Assembly (NCBI GenBank): GCA_019694435.1
Contig: JAIBBZ010000001.1
Span: 62,001-126,000 of the forward strand
From: Pirellulales bacterium
Lineage (GTDB): Bacteria > Planctomycetota > Planctomycetia > Pirellulales > JAEUIK01
Direction of reading: 5' to 3'
DNA length: 64,000 bases
The position numbers and the translations under genes are program-made. Below are positions 1 to 9,479 of this stretch, piece after piece. Every line of letters begins with the position of its first letter. Position 1 is the stretch's first letter. Under the pieces are notes generated by a model. It was not told where the DNA came from. It did not search any database and saw only the letters and a program-made list of their open reading frames with translations.

Positions 1-2168
1 AGGACGATCTCGGCAGGCCCGGCGTTGCGGTTGAGCACGTCGCGATAGAGCGTCTTCAACCAGGCCACGACGTTGTCGGTCTGGGCATAGTTGCCGCCGC
101 TGGCGACCGTCCGCGCGGCGATCAGCTCCTCGTTGCTGCGATCGAACCGCAGGTTGAACATGGCCGACTGCAGCGCGTCGACCTGGATAGTGAACGAGCC
201 ACCGAACGCGGCCTGCACCAGGGCATTGGCATGGTTCGTCAGGTTTTCGTTCGACGTCCAGAAGAACCGCGCCGCGGCGTCGAGCCCATTGGCCGCGATG
301 AACGAGACCCACGAGTTCACTTCGCCGGCCGAGGGCGTGCGGTGCAAGATCCGCTGATACATGAGCGTCACCGCGCCGGCCGTGGTGCCGCCGCCTTGGG
401 CAAAGAACTCGGGAAGCACCATCATGAACACGGCCATGTTCTTCGCCGGGTTCGTGGCCAGGTAGCTCTGCCAATAGGCCCGGCCGCCGGCATCCGGCGT
501 GCGGTTCAACAGCTGCAAGTAGAGCGTGTCGATCACGCGATTCCGGGCCTCGACGCTCGACGCCACGGCCTGGGCCAGGCGGAACAAGTCGGTGCGATTG
601 TTGGCCAGGTTGGCGACTTCCGTGTTGCGCTCGCCGGCACTGGGATCGCGCCCCAACAGGCCGCGGTAAACGCTCGTCACGTACGATTGCAAGAAGGCCG
701 TCGAATGTTGCACGGCCACGTTGTCGGCCGTGTGCCGGAGCATCCGCCAGGGGGCCTCGAGCGTGCTGGCGGGCAACTGAAACACGCTGACCAGCCGCGG
801 ACGGTCCGGCACCGCCGAAACGTTCGACACCGAGACGAGCTCCATTCCGCCGACGCCGTCCCATTGCCCGACGGCGGCCGCGTTGAACCGCGACTCGGGC
901 GGGTTGCCGCCGGTGACATTCGTGAAGATCACCGTACCGAAGCGATTGAACCCGGTGAGATTGGGCCCATTGGCGGCCACGATGTCGGGCTGGCCGTCGC
1001 CGTCGATGTCGGCGACGATTGGCGAGGCGTAGCCGTCCTGCGGCGCCGAAAGCTGCGCGATCTGTTTGCCGCCGGCCCAGCCGGTCAGGGCCGTGCCTGC
1101 GCCGGTAATCACATGCAAGAAGCCGCCGCGGTCGGCGACGATCACTTCAGGAATCCCGTCGCCGTTCAGATCGGCCGCAGCCGGCGAACCGAGCACCTGG
1201 CGTTTGAGCGAGTCGTCGTTGGTGGTCTTGTAGGGCCAACCGGGCAGCAGCGCGCCGTTGTAGTCGAGCGCGTAAACGCGGTTGCCGGCTGCACGGGCAC
1301 CCGGCCTGGGATCCATGTCGTCGAAGTTCAGGCCCGTGCCGACGACGATCTCGAGCGTGCCGTTGCCGTTCAGATCGACCAGTACCGGCGAGGACCACAC
1401 GACCTCGTCGATGTGGTAGCGAAACTTTGCGCCGCCGGTGTTGTCGAGGATATTGATGAAGCCGCCGTGTTGGAAATAGATGCTGTCGCTGGCATCGCTG
1501 CCGAAGACGACCTCGTTGCGGCCGTCGCGGTCGAGATCGCCGATCGCGGCGCCGGACAGGATCGTGTCGTCGGCGTTGTAGCGCCACAGCAGGGTACCGT
1601 CGAGCTTGTAAGCGTCGACGAAATGGCTGAACGACGTGACGACGATTTCCGGCACGCCGTCGCCGGTCAAATCGCCGGTCGCGATGGCGCCGTATGCGCC
1701 CGACATATTGGCCACGTTGCGCGGCATCCGCAGCGGCCAGCCGGGCAGCGCTGCGCCGGTCGCAGCGTCCCAGCCATAGACATAATCGTTCTCGTAGGCG
1801 CCTGAGTTGTTCTCGTCGCGGCCCAGCGCGGCGAAGATCGCCTTGCGGCCGTCAGGCAGCGTGACCACGGCGGGCGTCGACTTGAAGTTCGACGATTGCA
1901 ACGTGTCGTAGGTCTTGAACACCTGCGCCGTGCCGCCGGAATTCGAAAAGGCAATCAATCGCCCGCCGGCCGCCGCGGTGAGTATCTCCTCGCGGCCGTC
2001 GTTATTCAGATCGGCAAACACCGGCGAGCCGACGAAGGGAGTGTGCTGCCAGGTGCCGTCGGGCAGCACGACCGGAGTGCCCGCATAGGGCGTCGGCCCC
2101 GCCATGGCCAGGCGGACTTCGAGGGTCTCGCCGCGCAGCGTGCGGCGCCGGCGTCGTTGCTTCTTCAC
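1..2168 (-). CDS. Secreted FG-GAP/VCBS repeat protein with DUF4214 repeats (3' part beyond window)
   Basis: The minus-strand frame is open from a GTG at 2168 to the window edge, so at least 722 residues are encoded and the C-terminus is missing. A GAGAGGGG ribosome site lies just upstream of the GTG. The N-terminus is very basic and then reads LRGETLEVRLAMAG, a LEPR-XLL-like element typical of planctomycete secreted proteins. Residues about 45-440 contain repeated Asp-rich FG-GAP/VCBS motifs such as ADLNNDGREEI and ADIDGDGQPDI, which form calcium-binding beta-propellers in known families. From about residue 490 come DUF4214-type repeats (SVYRGLLGRDPSAGE, LYRDVLNRNAGPAE). I infer a surface or extracellular adhesin or scaffold protein. 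It shares DUF4214 with the protease at 4168-6360. The substrate or partner is unknown. Confidence 0.85.
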   Translation of the reverse strand, partial: MKKQRRRRRTLRGETLEVRLAMAGPTPYAGTPVVLPDGTWQHTPFVGSPVFADLNNDGREEILTAAAGGRLIAFSNSGGTAQVFKTYDTLQSSNFKSTPAVVTLPDGRKAIFAALGRDENNSGAYENDYVYGWDAATGAALPGWPLRMPRNVANMSGAYGAIATGDLTGDGVPEIVVTSFSHFVDAYKLDGTLLWRYNADDTILSGAAIGDLDRDGRNEVVFGSDASDSIYFQHGGFINILDNTGGAKFRYHIDEVVWSSPVLVDLNGNGTLEIVVGTGLNFDDMDPRPGARAAGNRVYALDYNGALLPGWPYKTTNDDSLKRQVLGSPAAADLNGDGIPEVIVADRGGFLHVITGAGTALTGWAGGKQIAQLSAPQDGYASPIVADIDGDGQPDIVAANGPNLTGFNRFGTVIFTNVTGGNPPESRFNAAAVGQWDGVGGMELVSVSNVSAVPDRPRLVSVFQLPASTLEAPWRMLRHTADNVAVQHSTAFLQSYVTSVYRGLLGRDPSAGERNTEVANLANNRTDLFRLAQAVASSVEARNRVIDTLYLQLLNRTPDAGGRAYWQSYLATNPAKNMAVFMMVLPEFFAQGGGTTAGAVTLMYQRILHRTPSAGEVNSWVSFIAANGLDAAARFFWTSNENLTNHANALVQAAFGGSFTIQVDALQSAMFNLRFDRSNEELIAARTVASGGNYAQTDNVVAWLKTLYRDVLNRNAGPAEIV

Positions 2169-2369
2169 AGATGTCCCCTCTCGACGGTCGCCGGCCCCGG
2201 CGACCGCCCCACTCGCTTGCTGCCCACCGGCTGCCTGGCTCGCCACCGCGGGCGAACTCATCTTGCCGGCGCTGGCTGACCTCGGCAAGCGCGAGCGGCC
2301 GGCCACTGGCCGTCGAGGGGGGAGAAGGACGGCGGCCGACGGGCGTTCGCGCCAAGCCACCTGCGCGGC

Positions 2370-4016
2370 TCAGGCCGCCCAGTCGAGATCGTTCACCTTG
2401 GCGGTGGGCAACAAGCCCAGGGCTTGTCGCCACTTGTCGATCACAACTTCGCGGCATCCAAAATCTAGCATGCGCCGCCGGGCCGCGACGGCCATCGCGT
2501 CGTAGTGTTGCCGTTGGCCCTCGACCAGCGCCGCACTCTCAACCAACCGGCTGTGGAGATTCGACCACACGAGGCGATTCCACGACGTTTCCAGCCGCCG
2601 CTGCGGATCATGGGGCCAGTAAGTCGGCTCGGGATGCGTCTCGAGCACCAGCGCCACCTCAGGATCGATATAGTCGGCCAGCGCCGAATGGTCCGGCGCA
2701 ATGGCCGGCCGCCCCGCCGCCAGGCACTCCTGCAGCGGCAAGCATGCCCCTTCGGCCCGGGTCGTCGTCAGGTAGTACGTCGTCCCGCGCACCAGCTCGC
2801 GCATCTGCTCGTCACTCAGGTAATCGGTGATCACCACGATCCGGCAGCGATGGCGAATGCCTAGCGAGTGATAGATGTTGCCCAAGTGGGCCAGCTCGTG
2901 AAACTCGCGCGAGGGATTCGTCGCCAGCTTCAACGCCAGCGTCACGTCCGGCCGGTCGCGAAACGCCAGCAGGAACCCCGTCAGCAGGTCCTCGAAATTC
3001 TTGCGACGGTCCGACAGGTTGAAAATGCTCGTATACACCAGTCCGCTGAGCACCAGATCGGTCCGCGGCAGCACCGGCAGCTCGGGCTTATGCCGTGTGA
3101 TCAAGTTCTTGATACCGTGAATCCGCAGCACCGCCTCGACGCTCAGCCAGCGGCAAACGTGGCGATGATAGATGTCGCGGGCCAGGTCATAGCCCACGTG
3201 CTTGGTGGCCGCGCACACGCGGCGCAGCCGCCGCCCCCGACCGGGATGCGCGACGCTGGCCTGCTGGTATCCGGCACTGATCCGATCGGCCAGCCGCGGA
3301 CTGATGCGGCGGCGGATGAAGGCCGTGATTCGGCTGGCCCAGGCGGCGGCCCTGCTCGGAGTCACGGGCGACGGGCTCGGCGCAGCCGCAACCGGGCACG
3401 CGGCCGCGCCCGGCTCGGGATCGGGCGGATGGCCGTGCAGCACGACATGCCGGCAGTGGAGCTTCACTTCGTAGCCCGGATCCCAGGCCGGAATCTGGTA
3501 GTACTCCGGCGCCGTCGGCACCGGGGCGACTGCGATCGGGCACTTCACACCCGCTGCGCGAAACGCCGCGGCAGTGGCCGACGAGGCGGTAATGATCAAG
3601 TCGACGTGCCGGCACATCCGCACCCAGTTCTGCCGCGTGTCGAAGCCGAAATCGCGATGCGGAATCTGAGGAAACTCCCAGAAGGGAAACAGGATCGTCG
3701 GCGCCGCCGGCGTGAAGTAGCAGTTCTGCGGTGGATTGAGGGCGATGTGCAGCGGCACACGGCCCGACTCCCGGGCCCGCTCGATCGCATAGGGCAGGCT
3801 GCTTGCCGGCCGCTCGACGCGCTGCCAGTCGCCCAGTTCTTCGAGCACGGGCACTAGCTGCTTGAGCACGAAGCCGTACGAGTAATCGGCATCGCCCAGA
3901 TGCTTGGCCAGGTTGCCGGCGCAACCGGTCGTGCTGACCAGAAAGGACCACGGCCGTTTCGAACCGTGGGTTGAAGCGCCCCGCTGCCACGGGACCGTTG
4001 CCTGCGCCGCATCCAT
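2370..4016 (-). CDS. GT4-like glycosyltransferase
   Basis: The product is 548 aa with no obvious signal peptide or membrane span. The C-terminal half carries a GT-B/GT4 signature: SDRRKNFEDLLTGF opens the donor domain, and EGACLPLQECLAAGRPAI, near residues 425-442, is the E-x7-E-type sugar-nucleotide-binding region. The N-terminal half is acceptor-side and includes a poorly conserved Pro/Ala/Arg-rich stretch around residues 205-260 that is probably an insertion. It should transfer a sugar from a nucleotide donor to a surface glycan or protein. It lies between two DUF4214 surface-protein genes on the same strand, so surface-protein or exopolysaccharide glycosylation is plausible, but acceptor and donor cannot be read from sequence. 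Confidence 0.8.
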   Translation of the reverse strand: MDAAQATVPWQRGASTHGSKRPWSFLVSTTGCAGNLAKHLGDADYSYGFVLKQLVPVLEELGDWQRVERPASSLPYAIERARESGRVPLHIALNPPQNCYFTPAAPTILFPFWEFPQIPHRDFGFDTRQNWVRMCRHVDLIITASSATAAAFRAAGVKCPIAVAPVPTAPEYYQIPAWDPGYEVKLHCRHVVLHGHPPDPEPGAAACPVAAAPSPSPVTPSRAAAWASRITAFIRRRISPRLADRISAGYQQASVAHPGRGRRLRRVCAATKHVGYDLARDIYHRHVCRWLSVEAVLRIHGIKNLITRHKPELPVLPRTDLVLSGLVYTSIFNLSDRRKNFEDLLTGFLLAFRDRPDVTLALKLATNPSREFHELAHLGNIYHSLGIRHRCRIVVITDYLSDEQMRELVRGTTYYLTTTRAEGACLPLQECLAAGRPAIAPDHSALADYIDPEVALVLETHPEPTYWPHDPQRRLETSWNRLVWSNLHSRLVESAALVEGQRQHYDAMAVAARRRMLDFGCREVVIDKWRQALGLLPTAKVNDLDWAA

Positions 4017-4167
4017 GCCGCACCGAGCCGGGTCGAGATCGTGAAGTTTTGTGCCGCGGCGACAAGCTAGTCGAACCGGCGAGCGAGGGTCAATCCTGCT
4101 TTCATTGCCGTCGTGCTAGCACGCCGTTCGACGAACGCGCCGCCACAACGGCCGGCGATTGGCGGGC

Positions 4168-6360
4168 TCAAATTCCCAGCCAGCCGTCGTGGAGCAGGTC
4201 GTCGGCACGATGGCAGCCGTCGAAGGCCGCGGACCCGTCGTCGTCGTGATCGAGATCCGCGAGCGAAGCGAAATCGCTTTCGCCCAGTTCGAATCCCAGC
4301 CGGTCGCCTTCCGAATCGAGGCTCAGCCAGGCCGCATCGGCCAGTTGATCTGGGTCGGCCGCGGGGACCCCGGCCAGACCCCGCATGGGCCCGACGTCGA
4401 TCGTGCCCGAGTCGACCGATTCCGCGGCAGCCGCCGCGAACACGGCAGTCGAAGCGGCGCCGCTGTCGAGACTGGCCAATCTCAGTCCGGCCGAGAGCGC
4501 GTTCTGCCCGGCCGATTGGGCGAGGCTGTTGTATTCGTCCGAGCCGAGGATCAGCACATTCATCCCGGCGAGCGACATCGTGCCGCTGCGCAGGGCGTTG
4601 ACCCAACCCTGGCGTCCGCTCGGATCGGCCGAGCGATCGAGCCAGGTTTGATACGCGCGATCGACCTCGCGGCCCAGGAACTCCGTCGCTCCCAGGAACG
4701 AGTTCACCACCTGTCCGCGCGTCCCTCCGCCGGCCAGGACCTGCGTCCAGAAGCTCAGGCCACCCGAGTCGGCGCTGCGGCCCAGCAGGTTCGTGTACAG
4801 CGATTGCACGAACGCGGAATTCGAGGCGAACCGGCTGTTGTACTCGGGCACCGAGGTGAAGGTGCGGATGGCGTCCAGCTCGTTGCCGCCGTTTTGCAGA
4901 TAGCCGATCCATGCGGCGCGCTCGCCCGCGCCGGCGCTGCGGCCCAGAAAAGTCGCGTACCAGGCGTCGACCTGGGCGCCACGATGCTCGGTCGAGTTCC
5001 AAAAGGCTCCGGCCACCGTGGAGCGCGCAGCGCCGCCTTGAAGCTGTTGCACCCAGAAATTCACGCCGGCCGAGTCTCCGGCGCGGCCCAGCACGTCGCG
5101 GTACAGCGCGCCGACAAATGCCTGGTTTGACGTCGGATCGGTGGGCGTCGACGGGATGCTGGCCAGCGATTGAACTGCGCCCAGCAAGTTGAGTCGCCTG
5201 AAGCTCAGGTTCGTGTTGACGACGTTGTCGTTTTCGTCGTCGCCGTCGATCACGGTAACGCCCGTGTTGCGCATCAACTGCAGAATGTTGTTGGGCCCGG
5301 CCAGGGCCGTGCGGCCCGTGGCGTCGAGCGCCTGGCGAATGATCACGCTGGCCGCCGCGACGACCGGCGTGGCCATCGACGTGCCCGCCAGGCTGGCAAA
5401 GCCGTTGTTCAGGTAAGTGCTCGTGACGAGCGCGCCCGGGGCGAGGATATCGAGCGCGCTGCTGCGCTGGGTAAAACTCGTGATCCGGTCGGCGGCTGTC
5501 GAAAAATCGCGCGCACCGCTGCCCCACGAGACGCTGCCGAAGTCGCCGCTCCACACGGCGCCGACAGAGATCGTGTTGTTGCTGATGGCCGGGTATCCGA
5601 GACCCTGCGCGCTGTTGTTGCTGTAGTAGCTGTTGCCGCTGGCCACGGCGACGAACACGCCGGCATTGGCCAGGGTCGAGAATTCGTCTTCAAGAAACGT
5701 GTAGGGCAGCGTGGTGTAGTTGCCCGAGCCCAGCGACAGGTTAACCGCGACGATGTTGTATTGCGCCCGGTGCGAGGCGACCCATTGCAGGGCCGCTTCG
5801 ACGTCGCCGAAGCTGCCGGAGCCATTGGTGCCCAGCACGCGCAGGGCGATCAGGCTTGCGCCCGGGGCGATACCTTTATAAGTGGCGTCGTTGCTGGCGA
5901 TGATGCCGGCGACGTGCGTACCGTGGCCGTTGGTGTCCATCGGATCGGCGTCGTCGTCGACGAAGTCCCAGCCGGCGATCACCTTGTTGCCCCAGCCGCC
6001 GCCCAGCGCCGGGTGTCGATAGTCGATCCCCGTGTCGATGACAGCCACGCTGTAGCCGGTGCCGGTGTAGCCGTACGTTTGGCGCACCGTATCGGCGCCG
6101 ATCTGCTGTCGCACGCGAGCATCGGACTGCGCGGCAATGTCCTCGCTGCCGGTGAGTTGCAGGGTGTCGATCGACGTGCCGAGCTGTGCGGCATCGGTGC
6201 CGTTGAATTGCAACTGGCGCCAGGCTTCATAGTCGACCGGCTGCGGCGCCACGCTCATCAGGCAGATCGGCTCGAGCTGCTCGAGCGTCAACTGCGTGTG
6301 TTCGAGCATGTGCTCATCGACGCGCATCCAGCGCGTCATTCTGCGCCACATCAAACTCAT
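4168..6360 (-). CDS. Secreted subtilisin-like serine protease (S8) with DUF4214 repeats
   Basis: The 730-aa protein begins with a LEPR-XLL-like segment (TLEQLEPICLMS, residues about 25-36), which in planctomycetes marks exported proteins. The S8 peptidase domain follows with a complete triad: Asp109 in VIDTGID, His146 in HGTHVAG, Ser328 in GTSMATP, and the oxyanion Asn243 in ASGN. Residues about 400-600 contain DUF4214 repeats (LYRDVLGRAGDSAGV, LYTNLLGRSADSGGL, YQTWLDRSADPSGR). The C-terminal end is Asp-rich. I infer an extracellular or cell-surface protease tethered or assembled through its DUF4214 region. No separate I9 propeptide is obvious, although residues 40-90 could serve that role. 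The start is the ATG at 6360. Confidence 0.92.
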   Translation of the reverse strand: MSLMWRRMTRWMRVDEHMLEHTQLTLEQLEPICLMSVAPQPVDYEAWRQLQFNGTDAAQLGTSIDTLQLTGSEDIAAQSDARVRQQIGADTVRQTYGYTGTGYSVAVIDTGIDYRHPALGGGWGNKVIAGWDFVDDDADPMDTNGHGTHVAGIIASNDATYKGIAPGASLIALRVLGTNGSGSFGDVEAALQWVASHRAQYNIVAVNLSLGSGNYTTLPYTFLEDEFSTLANAGVFVAVASGNSYYSNNSAQGLGYPAISNNTISVGAVWSGDFGSVSWGSGARDFSTAADRITSFTQRSSALDILAPGALVTSTYLNNGFASLAGTSMATPVVAAASVIIRQALDATGRTALAGPNNILQLMRNTGVTVIDGDDENDNVVNTNLSFRRLNLLGAVQSLASIPSTPTDPTSNQAFVGALYRDVLGRAGDSAGVNFWVQQLQGGAARSTVAGAFWNSTEHRGAQVDAWYATFLGRSAGAGERAAWIGYLQNGGNELDAIRTFTSVPEYNSRFASNSAFVQSLYTNLLGRSADSGGLSFWTQVLAGGGTRGQVVNSFLGATEFLGREVDRAYQTWLDRSADPSGRQGWVNALRSGTMSLAGMNVLILGSDEYNSLAQSAGQNALSAGLRLASLDSGAASTAVFAAAAAESVDSGTIDVGPMRGLAGVPAADPDQLADAAWLSLDSEGDRLGFELGESDFASLADLDHDDDGSAAFDGCHRADDLLHDGWLGI

Positions 6361-6684
6361 CCTGTCTACTCCCCCCGCGCGCGGCGGATTCGCCCACGAG
6401 CGAGCCCAACGTCGAATGTAGAGTCGTGACCTGCGATTGCAATGACCGGAACCGGTCGGTGCGAATGGGGAGCGGCGTCCCCGCGAGTGAAACCTAGCTT
6501 GGTGCTAGCACTCGTCAACAAGCGACGTATACCCCCGCAAGGGGATTGGGCGCCTGGAAAGGCAAACCGAGGAGCGAGTGTCGCTCGCGAGAAACGCGCG
6601 CTGTCGCGTTAGGGCCACATGTGGCGAATTGGCAGCGCCCAACCGCGGCGCGCAGCGGAGAAAACTACCCTCGAACCACGCAAA
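6361..6684. other. Intergenic region upstream of the protease gene
   Basis: About 320 bases without a convincing gene. It must hold the promoter of the protease gene (6360, minus strand) and the 3' flank of the methyltransferase. A small GNRA-capped hairpin (CCCC-GCAA-GGGG, 6533-6544) is visible, but no poly-T tract follows on either strand. I see no clear -35/-10 pair. Confidence 0.5.
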
Positions 6685-7446
6685 TCACGCGGCCCGCCGG
6701 GTACGTGCCGTTTCGCTCGGTAACAGCCGGCACACGAAATAGACTTCGGAGTTCAACAGCAGAGGCCCCCCGGGCCAGGGGCTGCCGAAGCTCGAAACGA
6801 CGGAGAATTGCCGCTCCAGCAGCCGCGCCAAGGCGCGATAGTCGAAGCCCAGGTGGTGGAAGTAGTAGCGGTGGCCGGGCCAGATCTCGGCCAACGGCCT
6901 GCGCCGCGGCGGGCGCCCCACGGCCGCCGCAAACACACCGGCCAGCCGGGCGTCGAAGCTTCGCCGGCGGCGGCGCGCGAATCGAAACAGCCCCTTGCAC
7001 ATCGCGGCCAGGTACAGCTCGTTCGGCACGCCGAACACGACCGTCGTGCGCCCGTCGGCAAAGGCGCGCACCTGCTCGAACAGCCGTCGCGTCTCGCGCC
7101 GCGGCAAGTGCTCCAGCACCTCGAGGCAGAAAATGTAATCGAAGCGCCGCCCGAGGAAGTCGTTCAGGTCGCCGGTGAATCGCACGTTGCTCAACTCGGC
7201 GGCACACAGTTGGGCATACTGCAACAAGCTTGGCACCGGCTCGTAACCGTAGATCTCCGCGCGGGGAAAGCGCTGGGCCAATTGCCGGCATAACAGTCCG
7301 TCGCCGGTCCCCAGATCAAGAATCGCGCCGGAGAAATCGGGCCCCGCATCGTGCAGCGCGTGCAGGCTCTGCGCCAATCGGGCCCGCTGCACCAGCCGCT
7401 TCAACACGTTGCGGTCGTCGACCGTGATGCTGGCGTAGTAGCTCAC
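6685..7446 (-). CDS. SAM-dependent methyltransferase
   Basis: I start the gene at the GTG at 7446, which overlaps the stop of the upstream gene in a GTGA arrangement and has a GGAG about nine bases upstream. The longer in-frame extension is Arg/Gly/Pro-rich and lies inside the neighbouring coding region. The 253-aa product has the class I methyltransferase motif I (ILDLGTGDGLLCR), an acidic residue after strand beta-2 (YGYEPVP) and a motif-IV-like segment (DYIFCLEVLEHLPR). The family usually methylates a small molecule or a sugar/lipid acceptor. Translational coupling to the GT-C gene suggests work on the same glycan or lipid-linked intermediate. Substrate unknown. Confidence 0.85.
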   Translation of the reverse strand: MSYYASITVDDRNVLKRLVQRARLAQSLHALHDAGPDFSGAILDLGTGDGLLCRQLAQRFPRAEIYGYEPVPSLLQYAQLCAAELSNVRFTGDLNDFLGRRFDYIFCLEVLEHLPRRETRRLFEQVRAFADGRTTVVFGVPNELYLAAMCKGLFRFARRRRRSFDARLAGVFAAAVGRPPRRRPLAEIWPGHRYYFHHLGFDYRALARLLERQFSVVSSFGSPWPGGPLLLNSEVYFVCRLLPSETARTRRAA

Positions 7447-9155
7447 CGCCAAGTGCTCCGCTGACCCGGCAGATCGACGGCCGGAAGATGCACGACGCGC
7501 TCGCGGCGTTCGGGCCGGATCAGGATGAGCATCTTGTCGCGCGTCGGCAGGCCCACGCCCCAGTCCGAGACGATCAGTCCCAGCCGGCCCGACGCGCTGA
7601 CGACGGCCTGGCAGACATCCGGATCGAGCCGGTCGATCGTCAGCGCTACGGCCTGCGGTTGCAACTGCTGGATCACGCCGATCAAGAGCTGACCATCCGT
7701 GTAAGGCACGACGGCCTGCGTGCGGGCGTCGGCATAGTAGCCCACGACGCGGACCAGGTCGTCGGTACACACCAACTGCGCATGGGGGCCCACTTCACTA
7801 CGGATCCAGCGTCCCAAGTCGGCCCGCACCGCGCGGCCGCGATCGTAATGCGACATCGCATCGAAACAGCCAAACAATGCCACAGCCACGACCGGCGCGA
7901 CGGGCGCCCACCGCGGCAACCCGGCGTGCGAGCGCTCGGTCAGGCGGACGCATCCGCGGACCACGCCCAACAGCCCCAGCGCCGCGCAGCGCGCCGAAAC
8001 GATCACGATCGACAGCGCATATCGGCTGCTCGCCAAATGGGCGAACCAGAGGTGGATCCAGATGCCCAGCGCCACGGCCACGGTGAACAAGAACAGCGGC
8101 AGATGATCGCGCCGGTCCCACGTGCGCCGCCAGCCGATGTAGCCCACAAGCATCAACAAGGCGAACAGCGGCGTGACGCCGCGCAGCAACGTCGAGCCGA
8201 ACAAGGAGGCCAGCTCGCCGAGCGACGCGTCGTTGGCGGCCGACTTGCCGCCTTCGTCGGTCGCGTTCAGCCACGATTGCAGCCACAGCTCGGCGCGCTC
8301 CCAGGGCTCGGTGCGAATCGCCTCAAACTGCGGGTGCCCGGCCAGGAGTCCTACGTTCACGAGCAACAACACCGCCGGACAGGCCGCCAGGCACACCAAC
8401 GCGCCGATCCAAAGCCGGCGCCGTGCCTCGCGCAGGCTCCAAGCTCTGACGGCCACCCAGCCGATCACGGGAAACACGAGGAACAGGCCTTCGAAGCGCG
8501 TCAGTACGCACAGCGTCATGGCCGTGCCCGCCGCCAGGAACCACCGCAGCCGCACTTCGACCACGGCCCGCCACAGCCAATCGAGCGAACAGGCCAAGAG
8601 CAGCCAGAAGGTGGAATCGCGAATCAGCTCGGGACTCCACTCGATCAGCTTGGGGTGCACCGCGTAGAGCACGCCGCCGACCAAGGCCACGCGGTCGTCG
8701 AACTGCCGCCGCATCCAGTTGAACAGCGGCCAGACGGCCAGCGTCGCCGCCAGCACACCCCACATCTCGCCCCAGGTTTGATAGTCCAGTCCCAGGCGAT
8801 GCCCCGTCGCCAGGATCGCCGGGTAGGTATTCAAATGCATGTGCGCCAAGGCCGTGCCGAACTCGCCGCGTTCGAGCGCCTGGGCCAGCTCGATGTACAG
8901 CACCGCATCGGGACACAGCGTGTCGACGCGCCAGGCCATCCAGATCCGCGGGATCAGACACAGCACGATCAGCGCCGCGACCAGCCGCCACGCCGGTTGG
9001 GGCCCCGCGCGGTCGGGCGCGGGGCTGACCAGCCGGTTGGGGTAATCCGGCGGCAGCGGTGCCGTGAGGGACATCCAGGAGATCATCGAGGAGGAACCGT
9101 GCGGAAGGGAGCGACCGATCGGCGCCGAGCGGCTCGGGTGCGAACCGAAAGACAT
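7443..9155 (-). CDS. GT-C family membrane glycosyltransferase (ArnT/PMT-like)
   Basis: A polytopic membrane protein of about 570 aa with roughly ten hydrophobic helices. After the first helix (VAALIVLCLIPRIWMAW) come an acidic DAVLYIELAQALE segment and a basic loop, which resembles the first periplasmic loop of GT-C transferases that take sugars from polyprenyl carriers. An Arg/Glu-containing block (TRFEGLFLVFPVIGW) is like glycosyltransferase 39 (PMT/ArnT-type) members. An in-frame start at 9212 is possible; I prefer the ATG at 9155, preceded by GCGGGAA. It is coupled to the downstream methyltransferase. The donor is probably an undecaprenyl- or polyprenyl-linked sugar, and the acceptor is unknown. 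Confidence 0.75.
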   Translation of the reverse strand: MSFGSHPSRSAPIGRSLPHGSSSMISWMSLTAPLPPDYPNRLVSPAPDRAGPQPAWRLVAALIVLCLIPRIWMAWRVDTLCPDAVLYIELAQALERGEFGTALAHMHLNTYPAILATGHRLGLDYQTWGEMWGVLAATLAVWPLFNWMRRQFDDRVALVGGVLYAVHPKLIEWSPELIRDSTFWLLLACSLDWLWRAVVEVRLRWFLAAGTAMTLCVLTRFEGLFLVFPVIGWVAVRAWSLREARRRLWIGALVCLAACPAVLLLVNVGLLAGHPQFEAIRTEPWERAELWLQSWLNATDEGGKSAANDASLGELASLFGSTLLRGVTPLFALLMLVGYIGWRRTWDRRDHLPLFLFTVAVALGIWIHLWFAHLASSRYALSIVIVSARCAALGLLGVVRGCVRLTERSHAGLPRWAPVAPVVAVALFGCFDAMSHYDRGRAVRADLGRWIRSEVGPHAQLVCTDDLVRVVGYYADARTQAVVPYTDGQLLIGVIQQLQPQAVALTIDRLDPDVCQAVVSASGRLGLIVSDWGVGLPTRDKMLILIRPERRERVVHLPAVDLPGQRSTWR

Positions 9156-9479
9156 GCCTGCATTCCCGCCCGCGGCGCAGGCGGAGTGATCGGCCGCAAC
9201 GGGATGGCCCATTTAACGAAACCGCGCGGCTGCGACCAGAGCATTCACTGCCCGCGCTCGTTTTCCGCGCGGTTATGCCCCGGTAAACGCGCCAGCATTG
9301 CCAGTAGCGAGCAGGCTCGTTCGTGCCGTCGGCCAGCGGCCCGGTGAGGCCGCCGGGCCGAGGTTGACCGTCGGCAAGCCGGCCCGGTAGAAAGCTGCCA
9401 GCGTGCCGATCGGCAGCCTCGCCCTGCCACACGAAGTGGCCGGCCATCGATCTACCCGGCGCGCCGGCAGGGATGCATC
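9156..9479. other. Divergent intergenic region between the GT-C gene and wecB
   Basis: About 320 bases separate two outward-facing transcription units, so both promoters should lie here. I see no convincing small gene, operator or riboswitch. A GC-rich stretch spans about 9325-9410. Confidence 0.4.

Noticed and set aside
231..1805. Long plus-strand ORF opposite the FG-GAP gene
   Set aside because: It is an antisense shadow of a real minus-strand gene with FG-GAP and DUF4214 repeats; its translation is Arg/Gly/Val-rich with no domain.
5170..6429. Long plus-strand ORF opposite the protease
   Set aside because: Antisense shadow of the S8 protease frame; low-complexity translation and no ribosome site.
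6533..6544. CCCC-GCAA-GGGG hairpin as a terminator
   Set aside because: Only four base pairs, no T-tract, and it lies upstream of, not after, the protease gene.
7488..9347. Long plus-strand ORF opposite the GT-C gene
   Set aside because: Antisense shadow; the minus strand has clear GT-C membrane helices and motifs.
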